DNA of 64,000 nucleotides. Origin: Nonomuraea glycinis. Lineage in GTDB: Bacteria; Actinomycetota; Actinomycetes; Streptosporangiales; Streptosporangiaceae. Both the position numbers and the translations under genes were made by a program. Shown here piece after piece: positions 58,920 through 64,000 of this stretch. The notes below the pieces were generated by a model, which worked only from the letters and a program-made list of their open reading frames with translations, ran no database searches and was not told where the DNA came from. The stretch covers positions 38,741 to 102,740 of the forward strand of contig NZ_BMNK01000025.1 in NCBI RefSeq assembly GCF_014646515.1, written 5' to 3'. Each line of letters begins with the position of its first letter. Position 1 is the stretch's first letter.

Positions 58920-60986
58920 TCAGCCCTGTGGCTCGGCCGGCCCGATCGCGACGGCGGTGTCGGTCAGCGGATAGGAGACGCAGGTGAGGACGCCGCCGTC
59001 CTCGACGGTGCCGCGCACCTCGCCACGGAGCAGCTGGATCCGGCATTCGCCGCAGCTGCCGACGGTGCACGAATAGGGCATCGGCACGCCTGCGGCGAGG
59101 CCCGCGTCGAGCATGGTCCGGCCGCCGGCGACCACCACGTCACCGACGTTCTCGACCGTCATCGTCCGCGCGGTCAGCTCGGGAGCCGCCGTGGGCACGC
59201 TGGTGAAACGCTCCTCGTGCAGCCGGTCCCACGCGACACCGAGACCGGTGAGACCGTCGCGGACGCTGGTCAGCATGGCCGCCGGTCCGCAGATGTAGTA
59301 GTGGGCGCGAGGTGAGTACGTCAGGTGGCCGGGGCCTATCCGCCCGGTGCTGCCGGTCCAGCCCGGGCCGGGGCGCGACAGCACATGGTGGACCGTGAGC
59401 CGGCCGGGATGAGCCTCCTGGAGCGCCGCGAGCTCGCCGGCGAAGATGATGTCGGCCTCGGTGCGGTTGCCGTACAGCAGGGTGATCGTGGCGTCGGGCG
59501 AGGCGGCGAGCACCGTACGGACGATGCTCATGAGCGGGGTGATGCCGCTGCCCGCGCCGATCAGGACGTAGTCCGCGCCGGCCGCCGAGGGGTCGGTCAC
59601 GCGGAAGCTGCCGGACGGCCCGAGGACGCGCAGCTCGGTGCCGGCGCGGGCGTGGTCGTGGAGATAGGTGGAGCAGAGGCCGTCCCGTTTGACGGTCAGC
59701 GCGAGCCGATCCGTGCCGGGGACGGAGGTGGCCGAGTAGGCGCGCCGGACGGTGCGCCCGTCGATCTCCGTGATGAGCGTGTAGAACTGGCCGGGCGCGA
59801 ACCCGGTGTCGGCCCCGGACAGCACCAGGGTGGCCGTGTCGGGCGTCTCCTGGATCACGTCGATCACCCGCACCGGCCGCCCGGGGCGGGAGTCGGTCGC
59901 GGCGCCGTAGCCTTCCTTCTCGAGCGCGCGGCGGTAGGTGGCGTCCAGGATCCGCCGGATCGGCTTGGAGAACGCGGCCAGCAACCTGGCCGGCCGGCGC
60001 AGCAGCGGCATCTTCACGCCGAGTTGCCGGGTCGTCGACGCCATCAGCTCGGCGAGCGTGGCGGCGTCGACGTGGTTGGCACGGTCCCAGATGTTGGCGG
60101 CGGCGACGGCCTGGTTGTGCCGCACTTCGGCCCGCTCCACGGTGACGACGAGGGCGGACTGCGGGACTACGCCGCCCAGCGCCATGTCCGCCAGCAGGTC
60201 CGCGTCGTCCGTGATCACGGCGCTACCGCTCACGTGTAGCACGCCGGTACGGCCAGGAACGAGCATCGCCGCGGAGATCCGGTCGTCGGCCAGCAGGTTG
60301 TGCGAGGTGTCCGCGCGCTTGTTGCCGAGCCGGTCCGGGATGGCCAGCGTGTGCCCGTCGATCACCCGGACGAAGCCGGGCGTGTCACCGCGCGGGCTCG
60401 TGTCGCCGCCTTCACCGTCCCAGGAGGACACCACCAGGAATGGCGAGGCCGCCAGGAAGCCGGCGACGCCCGCGCCGGACAACGGCCCGGTCGTGCCGCC
60501 GGCGTCCGTTCCCGCCGTCGGCACGACCGGGTCCCACAGCCGGGACCGCATGATCGCCCGTGCGCAGTGGACATAGGCCTGGCGGACCTCGACCACGAGC
60601 CGGCCAGGGGATCGCTCGGCGACCGAGCCGTTCAGCCGGAGCGTCTCGCCGACGCCGGGCAGCAGGAAGACGAAGGAGACCGGGCCCGACGCGGCCACCT
60701 CGGTGGCGAAGGCGATCCGCGTCGGCGATTCGACCTTGGCGAAGCCGGGCTCTCCTCCGACCACCGTCGTCCGCAGGCGCCCGTCGTCGTCGTGGTGGCC
60801 GAAGCCCGCGAGCGGCGCGATGGCGAGCATGTGCCGGCAGGCGTCGTCCAGCTCCGCGAGCTCCTTCATCATCACGAGCGCCGGCGGGCGTCCGACGATC
60901 GCTTCGAGCTGCGCCACGGTGGCGATCCGGTTCATGGCGCCGACGGTTCGGCGGTCGCTTTCGTTCGTCGAAGGCATGGTGTGCAT
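58920..60986 (-). CDS. PNPOx-like / ferredoxin reductase / 2Fe-2S fusion oxidoreductase
   Basis: 688 aa with three parts. Residues 1-330: duplicated split-barrel pyridoxamine-phosphate-oxidase-like region (ESPTRIAFATEV, GFVRVIDGHTLAIPDRLGNKRADTSHNLLADDRIS). Residues 375-600: FAD/NAD reductase with RRAYSATSVPG, GSGITPLMSIVRTVL, LLYGNRTEADIIF and YYICGPAAMLTSV. Residues 605-688: plant-type 2Fe-2S domain with Cys640, 645, 648 and 669. It should pass electrons from NAD(P)H via FAD to the cluster; the N-terminal part may be the site of reduction. The start at 60986 lacks a strong Shine-Dalgarno; 60977 is an alternative. Confidence 0.9.
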   Translation of the reverse strand: MHTMPSTNESDRRTVGAMNRIATVAQLEAIVGRPPALVMMKELAELDDACRHMLAIAPLAGFGHHDDDGRLRTTVVGGEPGFAKVESPTRIAFATEVAASGPVSFVFLLPGVGETLRLNGSVAERSPGRLVVEVRQAYVHCARAIMRSRLWDPVVPTAGTDAGGTTGPLSGAGVAGFLAASPFLVVSSWDGEGGDTSPRGDTPGFVRVIDGHTLAIPDRLGNKRADTSHNLLADDRISAAMLVPGRTGVLHVSGSAVITDDADLLADMALGGVVPQSALVVTVERAEVRHNQAVAAANIWDRANHVDAATLAELMASTTRQLGVKMPLLRRPARLLAAFSKPIRRILDATYRRALEKEGYGAATDSRPGRPVRVIDVIQETPDTATLVLSGADTGFAPGQFYTLITEIDGRTVRRAYSATSVPGTDRLALTVKRDGLCSTYLHDHARAGTELRVLGPSGSFRVTDPSAAGADYVLIGAGSGITPLMSIVRTVLAASPDATITLLYGNRTEADIIFAGELAALQEAHPGRLTVHHVLSRPGPGWTGSTGRIGPGHLTYSPRAHYYICGPAAMLTSVRDGLTGLGVAWDRLHEERFTSVPTAAPELTARTMTVENVGDVVVAGGRTMLDAGLAAGVPMPYSCTVGSCGECRIQLLRGEVRGTVEDGGVLTCVSYPLTDTAVAIGPAEPQG

Positions 60987-61107
60987 CGTCTTGAGACCTC
61001 ACAGATGACAAGGAGAACGGTGAAGGGCCGCGCCCTCTGCTTCATGGCGATCGACCCGCGGACGGACCGATCGAGGCGGTAGGTGACCTACTCCCGGACG
61101 CCGGCCG

Positions 61108-61434
61108 TCAGCGGAGGTGTCCCTGCTCGTGCGAGCCGACCGGGATGCCCGGGTCATCGAGAAGTTCCTTGAGCGCCTGGACATGCCCGGCATAGGCGCG
61201 CCGGCCCTCGGCGGTGAGGCTCACCCAGGTCTTCACCCGGCCCCGGCCGGTCGGCTTGGAGATCGCGACGTAACCGGCGTCCTGCAGCACCTTCAGATGC
61301 TTGCTCACCACCGAGTCGGCCACGCCCAGAATGTCGCGCAGCACCGCGAACTCGGCGCTGGACGACGCGGCGAGCAGCGCGCAGATCCGCAACCGGTTCG
61401 GCGCGTGCACCACCTCGTCGAACCGCCCCGTCAT
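61108..61434 (-). CDS. Winged-helix ArsR/MarR-like regulator
   Basis: 108 aa single domain: FDEVVHAPNRLRICALLAASSSAEFAVLRDILGVADSVVSKHLKVLQDAGYVAISKPTGRGRVKTWVSLTAEGRRAYAGHV. No metal-binding Cys are seen. The ATG overlaps the stop of the membrane-protein gene (ATGA). It probably represses its own two-gene operon through the twin dyads at the promoter. The effector is unknown. Confidence 0.9.
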   Translation of the reverse strand: MTGRFDEVVHAPNRLRICALLAASSSAEFAVLRDILGVADSVVSKHLKVLQDAGYVAISKPTGRGRVKTWVSLTAEGRRAYAGHVQALKELLDDPGIPVGSHEQGHLR

Positions 61435-61874
61435 GCGCCCGCCCTCAGATGGGCCCGCAGTGCCATGTCGAACCGCCGGCTCAACGCGATGGTGGCGACG
61501 AACCCCAGGACGGCCAGGCAGAACACCGGCCACCGCAGGTCGGTCAGAGCTCCGATGGCGAGGGCCGCGACGGCGACCAGCACCGTCAACCCGCCCAGCG
61601 CGCCGAGCCACCGGCCGGCGGGGCCGGCTTCGAGGCCGGACACCCAGACGCCGGTCACGCGGCGATAGGCGGTGACGAGCACCGCGCACCCGGCGAGGGC
61701 CAGCACGACTCCCCCGACCTTGAGCGCGGTGCCGCCGAGCCCCAACGCGAGCACGCAACCGGCGATCATCAGGCCCAGGAGCGGGTGATACCACCACGGG
61801 TTGATCAGCCGGTCGGCGAGGGCCGCACGGGCTTCGGCGATGAGGGACAGCCCTTCGACCCCATTACTTTCCAT
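61431..61874 (-). CDS. Small integral membrane protein paired with a winged-helix regulator
   Basis: 147 aa. After an amphipathic N-terminus (LIAEARAALADRLINPWWYHPLLGL), about four hydrophobic helices follow (to about residue 130), and the C-terminus is basic. No catalytic motif is visible. First of two genes with the overlapping regulator. The start is uncertain: the ATG at 61874 lies inside an operator-like dyad and has no Shine-Dalgarno, so the transcript may be leaderless. Confidence 0.78.
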   Translation of the reverse strand: MESNGVEGLSLIAEARAALADRLINPWWYHPLLGLMIAGCVLALGLGGTALKVGGVVLALAGCAVLVTAYRRVTGVWVSGLEAGPAGRWLGALGGLTVLVAVAALAIGALTDLRWPVFCLAVLGFVATIALSRRFDMALRAHLRAGA

Positions 61875-61908
61875 ATCGGAAAGTCAATCACATTCCAACG
61901 TGGAAAGT
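61866..61908. promoter_or_regulatory. Twin dyads at the membrane-protein/regulator promoter
   Basis: ACTTTCC-N5-GGAAAGT at 61866-61884 is a perfect dyad; CATTCCAACGTGGAAAGT at 61891-61908 is a second, imperfect one 25 bp away. On the minus strand both begin TTGACTTTCC. Their position over the start region suits autorepression by the 108-aa winged-helix protein. Confidence 0.65.
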
Positions 61909-62123
61909 CAACGCCCGGCCCGGCGGACCTGGTGGAGCTCGGTGTCCGGGTGCGATGTCGTGAAGGGCCGGCCCAGAACCTGGGTCCTCCCATGCCCCCG
62001 GTGACGCCGACCCGAGCACCGGGCCGGCATGGCGGTCGAGCTGTATTGGTGATCGCGATTTGACCTCGAGCTCGGTTGAGGTTGCAGGCTGGGGCCGACA
62101 TCAGCCGAACAGGGGAGAACGTA

Positions 62124-63068
62124 GTGCGTGCGGTGTGGTTGAAGGAGTTCGGCGGGCCCGAGGTGCTCGTACCTGGAGACGCCCCCGATCCGGTCCCAGG
62201 GCCGGGGCAGGTGTTGATCGACGTCGCCTACGCCAACATCACCTTTGTGGAGACCCAGTTCCGGTCGGGCGCCCCGTCGCCGTTCAAGCCGGACCTGCCG
62301 ATGATCCCGGGCAACGGCGTCGGCGGCATCGTCACGGCGGTCGGCGAGGGCGTCGACTCCGGCCTGGTCAGCCGTCGTGTGGTGACCTCCATGGGCGGCT
62401 CCGGCGGCTATGCCGAACGGGCCGCGGTGGACGCGTCCGGGCTCTTCACCGTCCCCGACGGCCTGGAGTTGGACGACGCGGTCGCGATCTTGGCCGACGG
62501 GCGTACCGCGACCATGATGATCCGGGCGACCGCACCACAGCCCGGCGAACGGGTTCTCGTCGAGGCGGCGGCCGGCGGCGTGGGCTCGCTCCTCGTGCAG
62601 CTCGCCAAGTCGGCGGGCGCCATCGTCGTCGCGGCGGCCGGGGGCTCGCGCAAGACCGGTGTGGCCCGCGACCTGGGCGCCGACGAGGTGGTCGACTACA
62701 CGGCTCCGGGCTGGACCGACGGGGTCGCCCCCGTCGACGTCGTCCTCGACGGGGTCGGCGGCGACATCGGCCGGGCAGCCTTCGAACTGCTCGGCCAGGG
62801 CGGGCGGATGGTCAGCTTCGGGTTGGCGAGCGGAGAGTGGGCCGGCATCAAGGAGGAGGCCGCTGCCGCGCGCGGCGTCACGCTCGTCCAAACGAACGCC
62901 ACCCCGGAGACGATGCGCGAGTACACCGAGAGCGCCCTCGCCGAGGCCGTGGCCGGACGGCTGCGGCCGCTGATCGGGCAGCGCTTCCCCCTCGACCGGG
63001 CCGCCGCCGCGCACGCCGCCATCGAGTCGCGCGCCAGCGTCGGCAAGACCCTGCTCGAGGTGCGCTGA
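62124..63068 (+). CDS. Zinc-independent NADPH:quinone oxidoreductase (MDR family)
   Basis: 314 aa. RAVWLKEFGGPEVLV at the N-terminus, the GNGVGGIV turn, and the nucleotide loop EAAAGGVGSLLVQLAK at about residue 148. No structural or catalytic zinc Cys cluster. It reduces quinones or enones with NADPH. GTG at 62124 follows AGGGGAGAACGTA. Its stop overlaps the next ATG (TGATG), so it is co-translated with the F420-type oxidoreductase. Confidence 0.92.
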   Translation: MRAVWLKEFGGPEVLVPGDAPDPVPGPGQVLIDVAYANITFVETQFRSGAPSPFKPDLPMIPGNGVGGIVTAVGEGVDSGLVSRRVVTSMGGSGGYAERAAVDASGLFTVPDGLELDDAVAILADGRTATMMIRATAPQPGERVLVEAAAGGVGSLLVQLAKSAGAIVVAAAGGSRKTGVARDLGADEVVDYTAPGWTDGVAPVDVVLDGVGGDIGRAAFELLGQGGRMVSFGLASGEWAGIKEEAAAARGVTLVQTNATPETMREYTESALAEAVAGRLRPLIGQRFPLDRAAAAHAAIESRASVGKTLLEVR

Positions 63069-63949
63069 TGCTCAAGGTCGGCGTGAACCTACCGTCGTTC
63101 GGCGTGGATGAGACCGCCGGGGTGCGCGAGCATGCCCGGCACGCCGAGGAGCTCGGCCTGGAGTCGATCTGGGTCGGTGACCATCTGATCCCGGTGCGGC
63201 CGTTCCTCGACAGCACCATGGTGCTGGCCACGGCCGCCGCCGTCACCGAGCGCGTCAAGATCGGTTTCGGGGTGATGGTCTTGGCGCTGCGCCCGGCCGC
63301 CTGGGCCGCCAAGCAGATCGCCAGCCTGCAGCACCTGTCCGGCGGCCGGGTGCTGCTCGGCGTCGGCTCGGGCGGCAGCGTGCACGGCGACGCCGCCTGG
63401 CGGGCCGTCGGCATCCCCTACGCCGAACGCGCGCAGCGCACCGACGCCGCCCTGGAGATCCTGCCGAGCCTGGTCGAGGGCAAGCCCACGAGCGTGAACG
63501 GCGAGGTGATCACTCTCTCGCCGGGCGCGACGATGCCGCCCGTCCTCATCGGCGCGGGCCCCATGCGCCGAGCCGCCCGTTTCGCCGACGAATGGTATCC
63601 GGCGTTCGCCACGCCGGCTGAGATCGCCGAACAGACCCGCCGGCTGGCCGGCCTCGCCGCCGAATACGGCCGCCCGGCGCCGCGCGTCACGATCGGCCTC
63701 AGTGTCGGTCTCGGCGACCTGCCCGCATCGTTGATCGACGCTCAGGCCCGGTCGCTGATGGAGTACGGGATGACCGAGGAGGAGGCCCGTGGCGGCCTGG
63801 TCACCGGCCCACCCGCTGCGGCCGCCGAACGGCTCGCCGCGCTCGCCGAGGTCGGCGTGCACCGCGTGATCGCGATGCCGTTCTCCGCCGACCGCCTCCG
63901 CCAAAGCGAGCTGCTGGCCGAGACCAACCGCCTCCTCAACCGTTCCTAA
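63068..63949 (+). CDS. LLM-class F420-dependent oxidoreductase
   Basis: 293 aa luciferase-like barrel: LKVGVNLPSFGVDETAGVREHARHAEELGLESIWVGDHLIPV, RVKIGFGVMVLALRPAAWAAKQIASLQHLSGGRVLLGVGSGG and PPVLIGAGPMRRAARFADEWYPAF. The phosphate-binding glycine loops support F420 or FMN binding. It forms a two-gene unit with the quinone reductase. Substrate unknown. Confidence 0.9.
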   Translation: MLKVGVNLPSFGVDETAGVREHARHAEELGLESIWVGDHLIPVRPFLDSTMVLATAAAVTERVKIGFGVMVLALRPAAWAAKQIASLQHLSGGRVLLGVGSGGSVHGDAAWRAVGIPYAERAQRTDAALEILPSLVEGKPTSVNGEVITLSPGATMPPVLIGAGPMRRAARFADEWYPAFATPAEIAEQTRRLAGLAAEYGRPAPRVTIGLSVGLGDLPASLIDAQARSLMEYGMTEEEARGGLVTGPPAAAAERLAALAEVGVHRVIAMPFSADRLRQSELLAETNRLLNRS

Positions 63950-63962
63950 TCAATGATCAGGA

Positions 63963-63979
63963 GTGGGTTTTGGGCCCAC
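63963..63979 (+). terminator. Weak hairpin after the last complete gene
   Basis: GTGGG and CCCAC pair around a seven-base loop, starting 14 bp after the stop at 63949. The stem is short and there is no T-tract. The remaining bases to 64000 show nothing else. Confidence 0.3.
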
Positions 63980-64000
63980 GTCCCGGCATTGCGCGCGTCC

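Overview
The window reads as high-GC actinomycete chromosome. Supporting signs are strongly biased third codon positions, many GTG starts and ATGA/GTGA overlaps, F420-type luciferase-like oxidoreductases, large BTAD/NB-ARC regulators, an ECF sigma factor with a C-terminal extension, and a type I polyketide synthase. A Streptosporangiales-like host (Nonomuraea or a relative) is a reasonable guess but is inference only. I found no rRNA, tRNA, CRISPR array, transposase or replication origin.

Layout. 1-46: edge of a small protein gene. 187-5839: P450, SpoIIE-type phosphatase, F420-type oxidoreductase with a deaminase, and a DGPF/YCII protein with an ECF42-like sigma factor. 5975-6661: short-chain reductase with two palindromic operators upstream. 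6804-20721: catabolic and transport island around a divergent IclR-type regulator. A ten-gene leftward operon (SnoaL-like, aldehyde dehydrogenase, CoA-transferase B and A, thiolase, two paralogous solute-binding lipoproteins around a flavin oxidoreductase, a bicupin, a metal-dependent hydrolase) faces a rightward ABC ATPase, permease, HpcH-type aldolase and SDR. 20769-24560: regulators (TetR, LysR, WYL), a SnoaL-like protein, a TmrB-like ATPase and a decayed TetR fragment.

24738-37110 is the most interesting block: five tightly packed co-directional genes. They encode a single highly reducing PKS (KS-AT-DH-cMT-psiKR-ER-KR-ACP, no thioesterase) followed by homologues of OleA, OleC, OleD and OleB, the enzymes of head-to-head hydrocarbon biosynthesis. 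The gene order predicts that a C-methylated, reduced polyketide chain is released by Claisen condensation. It would then be ketoreduced, closed to a beta-lactone and possibly decarboxylated to a cis-olefin. I infer a polyketide olefin or beta-lactone pathway.

37120-64000 is a mosaic of housekeeping, regulatory and redox genes. It includes an NmrA-like protein, two serine hydrolases, two BTAD/NB-ARC regulators, a QorB-like reductase with a divergent HxlR regulator, and a three-gene phosphorelay operon (receiver-PP2C, CHASE3-like kinase, receiver). It continues with a small protein, ArsR and SulP operon, a flavin monooxygenase, an SGNH hydrolase, a 2-hydroxyacid dehydrogenase, PNPOx-type proteins (one fused to a ferredoxin reductase and a 2Fe-2S domain), a winged-helix/membrane protein pair with twin operators, and a quinone reductase with an F420-type oxidoreductase.

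Regulatory structure visible in the DNA: a 22-bp TetR-type palindrome occurs near the TetR gene (21394) and twice before the SDR gene 14 kb away (6722, 6759). This suggests one regulon split by the catabolic island. Micro-repeats cluster around the second BTAD regulator: a 25-bp triplication at one flank, a 3'-end duplication at the other, and an 18-bp repeat tract inside.
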